DNA of 64,000 bases from Mycobacterium sp. IS-3022 (GTDB taxonomy: Bacteria; Actinomycetota; Actinomycetes; Mycobacteriales; Mycobacteriaceae): contig NZ_LQIN01000034.1 in the NCBI RefSeq assembly GCF_001500065.1, positions 248,001 to 312,000 on the forward strand, given 5' to 3'. The notes beneath the pieces were generated by a model, which saw nothing but the letters and a program-made list of their open reading frames with translations, was not told the DNA's origin and made no database searches. Positions 17,001 through 26,140 of the stretch are shown here, one piece after another. The translations under genes and the position numbers were made by a program. The stretch's first letter is position 1, and each line of letters opens with the position of its first letter.

Positions 17001-17015
17001 CTCGGTGATCCTGAT

Positions 17016-18977
17016 TCAGGCCGAGAGATCAGTAGCGGCATTGGAATCCGCCGGCGCCGCCATGAGCACCAGTCGACTCGGCTGACCCGGATCGAGCACT
17101 ATCTCTTGCGCGCGGCGCATCTTCCACGCGACCCGCGGCGTGAGGTAGAACCGCGGCCAGCTCGTGCGCGCAACCGCGACACGTAGGCGGTGGCCGGCTC
17201 GCAGAACCGCTTCGGTCGGGTTGATGTCGATGTCCAACTCGTGCGGTATCCCGGGCTGCACCGGAAGCACCGCTTCGGCAGTGAGCGGATGACGTGCGGC
17301 AAGCAGTTCGCCACCGACGCGCAGACTGGAATCCTCGTCGATCGCACGACGGCTCGAGCGCAACGCACCGCGCGCGATCACCGACGACACACCGTCCGGC
17401 GCCACGTCGCAGACGGTGGCGAGCCAGAACGCGTCGATGCCGAGGGTACGGACCCGAAGATGCAGGTTGATCGGACCTGAGATCAGCATGTCTTCGGGGA
17501 GTGGGTCACTGGTGAAGGTCACTGCGCCCTTTTCGTGGCCACGGTCGTCGACCGCCCACTTGCTGCCGAGCACGGCGGTCAACCCCATCAGTCCCCAACT
17601 CGTGGTTTGGGACGCGATGCCCGGCCGCCTGCGCGGAAGGCGCACCTCGGTCGTCGCCTTGTCGGGGCTGGCGCTCAGCGAGCCATCGTAGGCCGAATGG
17701 TCGGCGCTCCCAGTATTTTTTGCCGACAGATACCAGGAGTGCACGGTGGCGCGTGGTGCTGGGAACTCGGCGCGAGAGACCCAGCCCGCCCCCTGCTGAC
17801 GGATGGTGATCGGTCCGTAGGCATCAATACCGTTGTCGAACCCCTTCACCCAACGTTCGAAGAATGCGCACTGGAGCTCATCGAGCCGTTGCGGGTAGTC
17901 GGCAGCGCCGAAACCCGTCCCCGGCGCGATGTGATAGGTGTCCTCGACGACGAGTTGGCCCGCCCCGGGCGCCAGCTGCATGCGTTCGAACAACGTGGTC
18001 GCCGAATGGACGAATACGTCGTGCCAGCCCGCCTGAAGCCACGTCGCCGCGGTGATGTCTTCGATTCGTGGACAGCGCATCACGCTGTCTTCGTGGTACC
18101 AGTGCTCGACATGATCATCGGACAGGATCGACCGAGTGACGTCACCGAATCTGGTTCCAGGACTGGCCATCCGGTCGCGCACATAGCTTCGGAGCGCGCC
18201 GGTACGCACGAGCGCCGGCACCGATGGCAGCCACTTCACTGCATTCACCGCGGCAAGCCAGCCGATGGTGAACATCGACTGCACACCGCCGGTGAGCATC
18301 AGATCTTTCGTGAGATCGGCAGATCCCATCATCGCGAAGACGGCCTTGAGTCCTTCGGGCCGACGACCCGCGGCGTGCAAAGCGGTGATTGCCAGATACG
18401 AAATGCCCGTCATGGCGAGGTCGCCGTCGCACCACGGTTGTGCTCGAACCCAGGAAAGCACTTCCTGAGCGTCCTGTTGTTCGCGTTCGGAGAAGGCCTC
18501 CAACCGCCCTGTCGAGGTCCCGGTGCCCCGCACATCCACTGCGACGTGAACAAAGCCGCGGGAGATGAGCGTGCGGTTGGCGCTGACTGCTTCCAACGCT
18601 CCGCCGCCGAGCGTCCGCAGCACTTCCCGGCCGCCGGCCCGGCCGTGTCGTGAACTAGGGACCAGACGGTAGACGGCGGGCCCGAAGTGCCCGAGCAGAC
18701 CGATGAGCGGTGCGGACCGCGTCAACAGCGTCTTGTTGTAGGGGGTCAAAGAGACGACCACCGGCAGCGGCTCGTCGACGGCCACACCACGCCGATAGGC
18801 AGGACGCGTGATGTCAGCAGAAAGAATCACGCCGTCCGACATCCGGATTCCCACCCCGCGGTCGACGCGCACCTTTGGGTACCGTTGCGGACCGAGAGAG
18901 AATCGAGCGTTCGGCGGTAGACCAACCAAACCCGGTCGCAGTGGCTCGCCGAATGAAACCTGTTGCGAAATGGTCAC
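17016..18977 (-). CDS. CocE/NonD family alpha/beta hydrolase
   Basis: 653-residue hydrolase of the X-Pro dipeptidyl-peptidase S15/CocE type, which cleave esters or acyl bonds. The nucleophile Ser lies in MTGISYLA, the likely acid Asp in QAGWHDVFVH, and the His in EDTYHIAPG. The usual C-terminal jelly-roll domain follows (about residues 420-640, including LHLRVRTLGIDAFWLATVCD). Start GTG 18975-18977 has a strong AAAGGAG ribosome site. No signal peptide is evident. It lies directly downstream of a monooxygenase, which fits hydrolysis of an ester product; the natural substrate is not known. Confidence 0.9.
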   Translation of the reverse strand: MTISQQVSFGEPLRPGLVGLPPNARFSLGPQRYPKVRVDRGVGIRMSDGVILSADITRPAYRRGVAVDEPLPVVVSLTPYNKTLLTRSAPLIGLLGHFGPAVYRLVPSSRHGRAGGREVLRTLGGGALEAVSANRTLISRGFVHVAVDVRGTGTSTGRLEAFSEREQQDAQEVLSWVRAQPWCDGDLAMTGISYLAITALHAAGRRPEGLKAVFAMMGSADLTKDLMLTGGVQSMFTIGWLAAVNAVKWLPSVPALVRTGALRSYVRDRMASPGTRFGDVTRSILSDDHVEHWYHEDSVMRCPRIEDITAATWLQAGWHDVFVHSATTLFERMQLAPGAGQLVVEDTYHIAPGTGFGAADYPQRLDELQCAFFERWVKGFDNGIDAYGPITIRQQGAGWVSRAEFPAPRATVHSWYLSAKNTGSADHSAYDGSLSASPDKATTEVRLPRRRPGIASQTTSWGLMGLTAVLGSKWAVDDRGHEKGAVTFTSDPLPEDMLISGPINLHLRVRTLGIDAFWLATVCDVAPDGVSSVIARGALRSSRRAIDEDSSLRVGGELLAARHPLTAEAVLPVQPGIPHELDIDINPTEAVLRAGHRLRVAVARTSWPRFYLTPRVAWKMRRAQEIVLDPGQPSRLVLMAAPADSNAATDLSA

Positions 18978-19002
18978 TGCCGCTCCTTTCGAGTCGAGTT
19001 GA

Positions 19003-20580
19003 TCACCGTCGTGCCGCCCGCTGCGGCACCGCTACGGTGGATGCCATCCCCCCGGCCACGGACCGAGACGCCGTGTACCGGTAGTGATCGAGCGGGAAGT
19101 GCCGATTGCTCCAGTACATGTTGAACTGTGTCGTCGCACGTAGAGCCGGAGCATGGCCCTGATAGTTGATGTAGTACGTCTTGGATTCCGCGCACCCCAG
19201 ATCGAAAAGATACGTGTTGTTGTTGCGGGCGAACATCTTCTGGAAGTACTCGTCGTGTGGTTCTCTGCGGATCTCGGCGCGGGTCGCGCCGCGGCGACGG
19301 GCTTCGGCGATCACGCGCGCGGCGTGGGTGGACGTGGCTTCGATGAGCGGGATGACCGAGCCGGGCGCGTATCCGTAGGGGCCGAAGATGTGGAACACGT
19401 TGGGATACCCCGGAACGGAGACACCTTCGTAGGATTGGAAGAGGTTCTCGTCCCAGAACTTGCCCAACTCCTCACCCCCTGACCCGTAGATCGGGTACGG
19501 CGGAGTAGCGCCCTTGTCCATGACCTTGAACCCCGTTGCGGCAACGACCATGTCGAACTCCCGTCGTTCACCGTCGGCAGTGACGATGCCGTTCTCTGTA
19601 AAGCTCTCGATGGGAGTCGTCACCAACTCGACATGCGGCAGGGTGAACGTCTTGAAGTACGAGTTCGACACCGAGGGCCGCTTGCACCCCAGTCGATAGC
19701 TCGGTATCAGCTTGCGGCGCAGCTCGCGATCACGTACCTGCGTGAACAGGTAGCCCTTGATGAGTTTCTCACCCAGCCCCAGCACGGCCGATGTCACGCG
19801 CGGGTAGTCCGAAAGCGCAAATGCGAGTCCTAGGAAGGCGTTGACGGCCACATTGCCGATCAACCGAACCCCGCTCTGCACGGGCCGGACGTCAAGCACC
19901 CGGTTCCAACCGGTTCCCATCGGGAAGTCCGGCTTTGGGGCGACCCAGATCGCCGTGCGCTGGTAGACCGTGAGTTGCTCGACGTGCTTGGCGAGTTCCG
20001 GAATCGCCTGCAGGGCAGTCGCACCTGTGCCGATCACGGCAACTCGTTTACCGCTGAAGTCGTAGGTGTGATCCCACCGCGCGGTGTGCATCATCTTGCC
20101 TGCGTAGTTCTCGATGCCATCGATTGGCGGCAGCTTAGGCTGCTCCAGGACTCCTACCGCGCTCACCAGGTATCGCGCCGTGATCACGTCCCCTGCGTCA
20201 GTCGTGACCCGCCACATGTCGGCGGAGTCGTCGAATCTGGCGTCCGTCGCGCCGCAGCCCAACCGCAGTTTGTCTCGGAGACCTTGCTTGTCGACGACTT
20301 CCTCGGCGTAGCGCTGGATTTCGGCTCCCGGTGCGAAGAACCGCGACCATCGCGACCGCTGCTGAAAGGAGAAGTTGTAGATCGGCGATGGAACGTCCAC
20401 CGCAACGCCGGGATAGGTGTTGGCGTTCCAGGTGCCGCCGACGGTGTCCCACTTGTCGATGAGTACGAAGTTCTCGACGCCGACGCGGCGAAGCGCCACC
20501 CCGGTTGCGATGCCGCCGAAGCCGGCTCCGACGACGAGCACCTCGTACTGGGGTTCAGCATGCACTGCGGCGTCGGACAT
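19003..20580 (-). CDS. Flavin-containing Baeyer-Villiger-type monooxygenase
   Basis: 525-residue FAD/NADPH monooxygenase. FAD motif GAGFGGIA near residue 17; fingerprint YAGKMMHTARWD, which keeps His and Trp but has Tyr for the first Phe; NADPH motif VIGTGATALQ. C-terminal signature KTYYINYQGH followed by MYWSNRHFPLDHY groups it with the enzymes at 593 and 12292. Start ATG 20578-20580, 9 bp after the esterase stop. It lies between an esterase and a CocE hydrolase, so ketone to ester oxidation followed by ester cleavage is a natural reading. Confidence 0.93.
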   Translation of the reverse strand: MSDAAVHAEPQYEVLVVGAGFGGIATGVALRRVGVENFVLIDKWDTVGGTWNANTYPGVAVDVPSPIYNFSFQQRSRWSRFFAPGAEIQRYAEEVVDKQGLRDKLRLGCGATDARFDDSADMWRVTTDAGDVITARYLVSAVGVLEQPKLPPIDGIENYAGKMMHTARWDHTYDFSGKRVAVIGTGATALQAIPELAKHVEQLTVYQRTAIWVAPKPDFPMGTGWNRVLDVRPVQSGVRLIGNVAVNAFLGLAFALSDYPRVTSAVLGLGEKLIKGYLFTQVRDRELRRKLIPSYRLGCKRPSVSNSYFKTFTLPHVELVTTPIESFTENGIVTADGERREFDMVVAATGFKVMDKGATPPYPIYGSGGEELGKFWDENLFQSYEGVSVPGYPNVFHIFGPYGYAPGSVIPLIEATSTHAARVIAEARRRGATRAEIRREPHDEYFQKMFARNNNTYLFDLGCAESKTYYINYQGHAPALRATTQFNMYWSNRHFPLDHYRYTASRSVAGGMASTVAVPQRAARR

Positions 20581-20589
20581 GACGTTTCC

Positions 20590-21651
20590 CTACCTAGCCG
20601 AACGGATCGTTGTCAATGGTGCCGGAGCAACGGCGGTCGGTGAGACGACTTCGCAAACAAACTGCACGACGTCCGCAAGGGCCTCGCGCGCTTCGGGGAT
20701 GATGTCGGCCGCCGCATGGAAGACGTGGATGGCCTTTTCCCAGATCTGCAGTGTGTAGGGTACGCCGGCTTCGGAACACCTGAGCGCGAGAAGTTCAGCG
20801 TCGGGGAGCAGTACCTCCTCGGAACCCATCTGGATGAGTACCGGTGGTAGACCGGTGAAGTCGTGGTTCACCGGCGACCACGCCGGGTCGAGCTCTCCGC
20901 CGTTGGCCAGACCGCTCACCGCGGACATGGCGAGGATCTTGGCGGAGAGCATGGCGTCGCGCCGGTTGTTCGGATGTTGAAGGTGGGGTTCTGGATCCAA
21001 GTTGGCCCACGGTGAGATCGCCGCGATGCCACCGGGCATCGGAAGACCTTCGTCGCGGACCGCCAAGGCGATCGCGAAGGCGATGCCGCCACCGGCCGAG
21101 TCGCCGGCCAGGACGATCTTGTCGGCAGCGAGCCCCTGAGCGAGGAGATGCGCGTACGCCTGCAAGCCGTCTGCGTACGCTTCGATGATCCCGGCCTTGG
21201 GCAACTGTCGGTAGTCGACGTTGAACACCGGCACACCGCTGTCACGGGCGATGCGACCCACCAGCCGGCGGTGGCTGTGTAATCCGCCGCCAACGAACGC
21301 CCCGCCGTGGAAGTAGAGAATCGCACCCGCGGCGGGATCGTCCGGCGACGGGTGGTCTCGATGCCATACCCATTCGGCTCGAAAGTCAGGAAACGACACC
21401 CGTCGCATGCGCGTTCCCCGCGATGGACGCAACGGAATCGTCGCAAGTTCTGCGGCATTGGAGATCCGAAACGCCGGTTTCCCGCGTAGCGGTCCGTGCA
21501 CAGCCAAAGTTGCAAGTCCATCGAGCGCCGGTCGCAACGTCGCACGGGAAAGCGCGTGGAGCGCGCGCAGTCGCAAGCCGGGCTTGCTGCCGAACTCGAC
21601 GCGGACGGCGCCGCTGCCGACGTCGACTCGTCGTGTCGTCGATGCGGTCAT
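20590..21651 (-). CDS. Alpha/beta hydrolase, HSL-type lipase/esterase
   Basis: 353-residue esterase of the hormone-sensitive lipase group. The oxyanion-hole motif is FHGGAF, the nucleophile Ser lies in GDSAGGG, the acid is probably in EEVLLPDAE, and the His in KAIHVFH. No signal peptide. Start ATG 21649-21651. It lies between two monooxygenase genes in the transcript from 23919. Mycobacterial homologues of the Lip family hydrolyse short- to medium-chain esters; here hydrolysis of a Baeyer-Villiger ester is inferred from context. Confidence 0.92.
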   Translation of the reverse strand: MTASTTRRVDVGSGAVRVEFGSKPGLRLRALHALSRATLRPALDGLATLAVHGPLRGKPAFRISNAAELATIPLRPSRGTRMRRVSFPDFRAEWVWHRDHPSPDDPAAGAILYFHGGAFVGGGLHSHRRLVGRIARDSGVPVFNVDYRQLPKAGIIEAYADGLQAYAHLLAQGLAADKIVLAGDSAGGGIAFAIALAVRDEGLPMPGGIAAISPWANLDPEPHLQHPNNRRDAMLSAKILAMSAVSGLANGGELDPAWSPVNHDFTGLPPVLIQMGSEEVLLPDAELLALRCSEAGVPYTLQIWEKAIHVFHAAADIIPEAREALADVVQFVCEVVSPTAVAPAPLTTIRSAR

Positions 21652-21715
21652 GCCGAAGTCCCATGATTCCCACGATCCGTCGAGCTGACGGTCAAACGGT
21701 CACTGGTGCATTCAC

Positions 21716-23332
21716 TCACGACGGAATACTCACCTCTTCCGGCAGCTGCGGTACAGCACGTTTGCCAGCAGACGACGCGACGGTCCGGTACTCGTAATCG
21801 TCACGATCGAATCGGGTGGCCTTGCGATATGTCTTGAGCAACGGCCATGGCCGGATGTACGGCGACTCGCCCTGCGAGTTGACGAAGTACGTGTTCGAGC
21901 CTGCGCATCTGTTGCCCAAATAGAAGCTCAGGTTCCGCCCGCTTCTGAGCATGTCTTCATGGAAACGGTCTTGTGCCTCGGGGCGCACTTCCGCGACTGT
22001 CGCGCCCCTCCGCCGTGTCTCGGCGATCACGGTCGAGATGTGCCGCATGGCGTTCTCCACGAAGTAGTGGAATGCGGTGCCCGTCCAGGAGTACGGCCCG
22101 ACCATGATGAACCGATTGGGCACGCCCGATACCGAGGTGCTGTAGTACGCCTTCATGCCGTCGGTGTTGTATGAGTGCCCCAGGTCGAATGCGTTGCGCC
22201 CGATCACGGTTCCGGGACGATAACTCTCCGGGTCGGAGAACACTTCGTAGCCTGTCGCGAGCACCAACGCGTCGATCTTGCGCTCCGTGCCGTCGGCGGT
22301 GCGGATGCCGTCCGGGGTGATCTCCTCGATCGGCGTGGTGATCAGGTCGACGTTGTCGCGGTTGAGGTTCGTCAGGTAGCTGCCGGCCAGACCGCCGCGC
22401 ACGCATACGACCCCGAAATTCGGCGTCAGCTTCTTGCGCGTCTCAGGGTCCTTCACGTTGATCCGTAGCCAACCGCGGTAGAGCTTGTGACCGAGGTAGT
22501 CGACGCCAACCGCAGCCCTTCGCCATACCGGAGCGGGTGTATAAACGGCAATGCGGAGCAACCCGTCGATGATCGCCTGGGCCAACAGGTTCACGACGAA
22601 CGATCCGCCGGGCATCGCGAGAAACCGCTGCATCCACGGCCGAAGCACAAAGTCCGGCTTCGGCATGTAGAGCTGCGTGGTGCGCTGGTAGAGGTCGAGC
22701 TGCGCGGCCTTCGGTGCCAGCTGCGGAGCGATCTGCATCGTGGTCGCGCCGACACCGATGATAGCCACCCGTTTGCCGGCGAAATCGTAGTCGTGGTTCC
22801 AGTCGGCGGGATATATCCGTTGCCCTTCGAAGGAATCCAGACCGGCGATGTCGGGCCTCGTCTTCGGGTTGATGTAGGCACCGACCGCACTGATGACGAA
22901 GCGCGCGGTGATCGTCTCGCCTGTGTCGACATGCAAACGCCACAAGTGGCAGTCGTCGTCCCACATTTCCTTGACGACATTGGTGTTGAATCGCATCTTG
23001 GCGGGCAGGCCGTGCTCCGTGGCCAGATCCTCCAGGTACTCCAGTATCTGGTCTCTCTTGGCGAAGAAGCGGTCCCAGTCGGGCTTGCGTGCAAACGAGA
23101 ACTGGTATGTGGTCGACGGTATGTCACATCCCGCATCTGGATAGTGGTGTGTGTACCACGTTCCGCCCATGCCGCCTACCCGGTCGACGATCAGGAAGTT
23201 CTGAACACCGATTTCCTGAAGCTTGATTCCCGCACAGATGCCGCCGAGGCCGGCCCCGATGACGACGGTCTCATATTGCGGCTGCTCGAAAATTTCGGTG
23301 ACAGCGGCTGATTCGGTTGTTGCCTGCGACAT
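21716..23332 (-). CDS. Flavin-containing monooxygenase, non-canonical fingerprint
   Basis: 538-residue FAD/NADPH monooxygenase. FAD motif GAGLGGIC near residue 23; NADPH motif IIGVGATTMQ. The fingerprint reads FEGQRIYPADWN: Tyr replaces the usual His and Asn the final Asp. With the enzyme at 7822 it shares GYEVFSDPESYRPGTVIGR and GPYSWTGTAFHYFVE, so the two form one subgroup. Start ATG 23330-23332 with an AGGAGA ribosome site. Second gene of the transcript from 23919. The chemistry may differ from standard Baeyer-Villiger enzymes. Confidence 0.9.
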   Translation of the reverse strand: MSQATTESAAVTEIFEQPQYETVVIGAGLGGICAGIKLQEIGVQNFLIVDRVGGMGGTWYTHHYPDAGCDIPSTTYQFSFARKPDWDRFFAKRDQILEYLEDLATEHGLPAKMRFNTNVVKEMWDDDCHLWRLHVDTGETITARFVISAVGAYINPKTRPDIAGLDSFEGQRIYPADWNHDYDFAGKRVAIIGVGATTMQIAPQLAPKAAQLDLYQRTTQLYMPKPDFVLRPWMQRFLAMPGGSFVVNLLAQAIIDGLLRIAVYTPAPVWRRAAVGVDYLGHKLYRGWLRINVKDPETRKKLTPNFGVVCVRGGLAGSYLTNLNRDNVDLITTPIEEITPDGIRTADGTERKIDALVLATGYEVFSDPESYRPGTVIGRNAFDLGHSYNTDGMKAYYSTSVSGVPNRFIMVGPYSWTGTAFHYFVENAMRHISTVIAETRRRGATVAEVRPEAQDRFHEDMLRSGRNLSFYLGNRCAGSNTYFVNSQGESPYIRPWPLLKTYRKATRFDRDDYEYRTVASSAGKRAVPQLPEEVSIPS

Positions 23333-23361
23333 GCCTTGATTTCTCCTGGAGATTCGGCGGA

Positions 23362-23919
23362 TTAGGCGGCAGCGATGGAGGAGCGGGCAGCCAGCCGCTT
23401 GCGCATTCCGGGTCCGAACCCGATGCGGTATGCAGTGCGCCAGACCGGCTTGACGTACTTGACGAACCGAAAGGGAGCGCGCGGGTTGATCGCAACCGTC
23501 CAGACGACATGGGTGCCACCGTCAGCCGTCTCGTGAAAAGTCACATCCTCGGCGTACTGACGAACCAGGGCGAACTGCATCCAGTTCCCGCTCACCACAC
23601 CGAAAGTGATTCTCTTGAGCGGCTCGTAGCGCCAGAACTGCTCGCGCTCTACCCACAGCACTCGAAACGGGTCATACACGCTGCCCATCTCGCGAACGAT
23701 CCCGACGCCACGTTCCGGTGACGGGTAGCGGACCCCTGTCCCCGGGAAAGGCAGCCATTCCCAGGCTGCATCGCCATCAAGGACGTCCCATACGTCCTTG
23801 GGCGGCGCGTCGAACGTGAACTCAGTGGAGAACACCAGTGGCGCGGTGTCGAACGTCGAATCATCGACGGGCACGGCGGTCCACTGACGATGAAGGATGC
23901 CGGTTGGAGCCATGGACAC
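23362..23919 (-). CDS. SRPBCC family protein
   Basis: 185-residue helix-grip protein, larger than the one at 5821. Core pattern FTFDAPPKDVWDVLDGDAAWEW at the N-terminal strand and helix, then beta strands (GGTHVVWTVAINP) and a basic C-terminal helix GPGMRKRLAARS. Likely binds a hydrophobic ligand. Start GTG 23917-23919 or ATG 23911-23913; neither has a strong ribosome site. It is the first gene of the leftward transcript, divergent from the methyltransferase at 24100, with palindromes at 23959 and 24034 in between. Confidence 0.85.
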   Translation of the reverse strand: MSMAPTGILHRQWTAVPVDDSTFDTAPLVFSTEFTFDAPPKDVWDVLDGDAAWEWLPFPGTGVRYPSPERGVGIVREMGSVYDPFRVLWVEREQFWRYEPLKRITFGVVSGNWMQFALVRQYAEDVTFHETADGGTHVVWTVAINPRAPFRFVKYVKPVWRTAYRIGFGPGMRKRLAARSSIAAA

Positions 23920-23958
23920 TTTTCTGCTTTCACTCGACGACTGCGGCAGATATCGACC

Positions 23959-23970
23959 TTATTCGGATAT
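23959..23970. promoter_or_regulatory. Weaker operator-like element TTATTCGGATAT
   Basis: Palindrome-like TTAT-TCGG-ATAT, 40 bp upstream of the SRPBCC gene start. It differs from the CTAT-nnnn-ATAG consensus only at both outer bases and could be a second, weaker repressor site for the leftward transcript. Confidence 0.35.
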
Positions 23971-24033
23971 TGACCCTATGTCAATGCTGGTTGAACCGTC
24001 TGAGCTGTGTGTTTATGGTGCAATATTGCTTCA

Positions 24034-24045
24034 CTATCCACATAG
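24034..24045. promoter_or_regulatory. Operator candidate CTATCCACATAG in divergent promoter
   Basis: Perfect-arm copy of CTAT-nnnn-ATAG midway in the 180-bp gap between the leftward SRPBCC gene (23919) and the rightward methyltransferase (24100). The gap is AT-rich (for example TATTGCTTCACTATCC) against GC-rich genes on both sides, as expected for promoters. One site here could control both directions. Confidence 0.6.
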
Positions 24046-24099
24046 TCCTATTATCTAGAAGGCCTGCCCGCGTTCGATGACGACGGAAGTTGACCGCTG

Positions 24100-24876
24100 A
24101 TGTCTCTCACGACAAGTCCCACCGCAACCTCCCGCGCCGTCGGGCTTCTCGATCCTGATCGATGTGGCCGGGTCGAGATCACTGGCGACGGCTACTGCGA
24201 CGTGCTCGGAGAGGCCGCTCCCCCGGCAGACAGACTCATCCAGCGACTGATGCGGACGAATGTCTATTCGGCGGGCTACCAACTCCTTCGTCCGGTCGGC
24301 CTGAAAGTCGCCGGCGGATTGAAGTCGCCCGGCCGGGACAAGGACCGCACCCGGGTCGCCGACTGGCTGCGTCTTCGTCCGGGCTGCACTGTCCTCGACA
24401 TCGGCTGTGGGCCGGGGAACTTCACGGGTTGGTTCGGCGCTCAGGTGTTCCCGGACGGCCTCGCCGTCGGAGTGGACGCCTCACACCAGATGTTGCGCCG
24501 CGCAGTGGCCGACAACGCCGGTCCCGGCGTCGCGTACCTGCGTGGCGATGCCGAGAACCTGCCGTTTGCCGACGGTGTCGCGGACGCGACGACGTGCTTG
24601 GCGGCCCTATACCTCATCAATGAGCCGTTCCAGGCGATCAGGGAATTGGCCCGGGTCCTCAAGCCGGGCGGGCGCATGGTGATCCTCACGAGCCTCGCGC
24701 CCGGCGGTGTCAGCACCTCGCGACGAGGCAAGGTGATGCAAAGGGCCAGCGGCGTGCGGATGTTCGGTCGCGACGAGGTCACCGGGTTCTTGCGCGGAGC
24801 GGGTCTGATCGACATTCACCAGCACGTCGAAGGGCTGGCGCAGTTCGTGGTCGCCACGAAGGCGGAGCAAGTATGA
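24100..24876 (+). CDS. SAM-dependent methyltransferase (class I)
   Basis: 258-residue methyltransferase. The SAM-binding motif I is VLDIGCGPGNFT (about residue 98), motif II GVDASHQML, then RGDAENLPFADGVAD and the post-motif VLKPGGRMVI. This is the Methyltransf_11 pattern common in lipid, quinone and small-molecule methylation. Start ATG 24100-24102. It opens a rightward four-gene run with the two unknown proteins and the ABC1 kinase, and overlaps the next gene by ATGA. Partnership with an ABC1 kinase recalls ubiquinone or menaquinone systems, but the substrate is not determined. Confidence 0.9.
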   Translation: MSLTTSPTATSRAVGLLDPDRCGRVEITGDGYCDVLGEAAPPADRLIQRLMRTNVYSAGYQLLRPVGLKVAGGLKSPGRDKDRTRVADWLRLRPGCTVLDIGCGPGNFTGWFGAQVFPDGLAVGVDASHQMLRRAVADNAGPGVAYLRGDAENLPFADGVADATTCLAALYLINEPFQAIRELARVLKPGGRMVILTSLAPGGVSTSRRGKVMQRASGVRMFGRDEVTGFLRGAGLIDIHQHVEGLAQFVVATKAEQV

Positions 24877-25088
24877 ATCCCGAACGCAATCCGCTGCTGG
24901 CGGAGCTGAAGGAGCCTCACGACGTGCTGTCCAAGCTGTCGCCCGAGGAGTCAGTGTTGCTGCTGGGCATGCTGCGAAGTGCGAAGGCGAAACTTCAGAA
25001 GAGCTCGGATCGCTCCCTCGACGATGTTCTCAACGGTCTTCCTCGACTCATCCGCCCCGCAGCCCGCAAGATTCTGTTCGGGAAGTGA
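24873..25088 (+). CDS. Small hypothetical protein
   Basis: 71-residue protein, start ATG 24873-24875 overlapping the methyltransferase stop (ATGA). Charged, probably helical: KLSPEESVLLLGMLRSAKAK in the first half and a basic end RPAARKILFGK. No domain recognised. Tight coupling on both sides (6 bp to the next gene) argues it is real and works with the methyltransferase or the following protein. Confidence 0.65.
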   Translation: MNPERNPLLAELKEPHDVLSKLSPEESVLLLGMLRSAKAKLQKSSDRSLDDVLNGLPRLIRPAARKILFGK

Positions 25089-25094
25089 GACATC

Positions 25095-26063
25095 GTGGCC
25101 GACTTGGTGACTCGAGCACAAATCGCGCTTCTTGCAGATCTACTGGAGGCTGACCCCGCGGCGTTGGCCAGCCTGGAGCACCTCGGAGCCGACGGCGTCC
25201 GCGCCTTGAGGTGTGCGATGTCCGATGCGCTTTTCGACTCGCTGGCTTCAGTTTTCGCACGGGTGAGCAAGCTGGCGCCACTTGTTCCAAATGCCGTCGT
25301 CATTGCCGTCGCTCACAAGGCCGTACCTCCGGAAGTCGCCGGCCGCGCCGGTGGGGCCCTCGGTTTGGCACACGAAGACCGGGCTGTCGGTGTGCTGTCC
25401 GGGATGAAGCCGGCATACCTGGCCGACGCCGCCCCCTACGTCGACCCGCGGATCATCCCCCACTTCGCGCCCAAGTTACCGTCGCGGCTCCTGATTCCCG
25501 CCGCGAAGGAGTTGCTCCGTCGTCGCGAGTACCTCACGGCATCGCGGTTCGTCGAGTATGCCACCGAACAGCACATCGTCGACTTCGAGAAGGCCATCGA
25601 CGATGACGAGGGGTTGGTCCGGACGGGCGCGCTGGTATGGGACACGGATGTGCTCAATGCCATTGTGCGCGTGGCTGGTCCCACCCGACTCGTCCGGATG
25701 ACGAAGGCAGCGAGAGCCGGTTCGACGCAGTTCGCCCTGACGATGCTCTCGGTGCTGGCCCGCATCCAGCCCGAACTCGCTTCTCCCGCCGTCGAAGAAT
25801 TCCTTGGCAATCCCGACATCGAGGCCGTGTCACGATTGGTCAGCATCGCCGAGGGGGAAGGCGCACTGGCCGAACTGCTCGACCTGGCCGCCGTCCTCAC
25901 CGATGACGGGCTGCGCAACCTCGCGTCCGCGCCGATCCTTGAAGACGAATCCTTCGCAGGGCGTTTCAGCGATGCGGCGGACACAGCCGATCGTCGAAAG
26001 ACGTGGAAGCGAATCGAACACGCCCTCGAAGCTGTGCGGGAACCGGTGAAGGTCGTCGATTGA
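25095..26063 (+). CDS. Hypothetical alpha-helical protein
   Basis: 322-residue Ala/Leu-rich, apparently all-helical protein with no signal peptide. Segments such as AVGVLSGMKPAYLADAAPYV and AKELLRRREYLTASRFVEYA look like short helical repeats, reminiscent of a HEAT-like scaffold, though this is only an impression. Start GTG 25095-25097. It lies between the 71-residue protein and the ABC1 kinase in one rightward run. No catalytic motif seen; I do not recognise the family. Confidence 0.75.
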   Translation: MADLVTRAQIALLADLLEADPAALASLEHLGADGVRALRCAMSDALFDSLASVFARVSKLAPLVPNAVVIAVAHKAVPPEVAGRAGGALGLAHEDRAVGVLSGMKPAYLADAAPYVDPRIIPHFAPKLPSRLLIPAAKELLRRREYLTASRFVEYATEQHIVDFEKAIDDDEGLVRTGALVWDTDVLNAIVRVAGPTRLVRMTKAARAGSTQFALTMLSVLARIQPELASPAVEEFLGNPDIEAVSRLVSIAEGEGALAELLDLAAVLTDDGLRNLASAPILEDESFAGRFSDAADTADRRKTWKRIEHALEAVREPVKVVD

Positions 26064-26140
26064 CACCACGGTCATCGGCCCCCCAAGATCGTCACAGGCG
26101 GCAAAGAGGCCGTCCGACGACTCCGACGGAAGCGGGTGCC

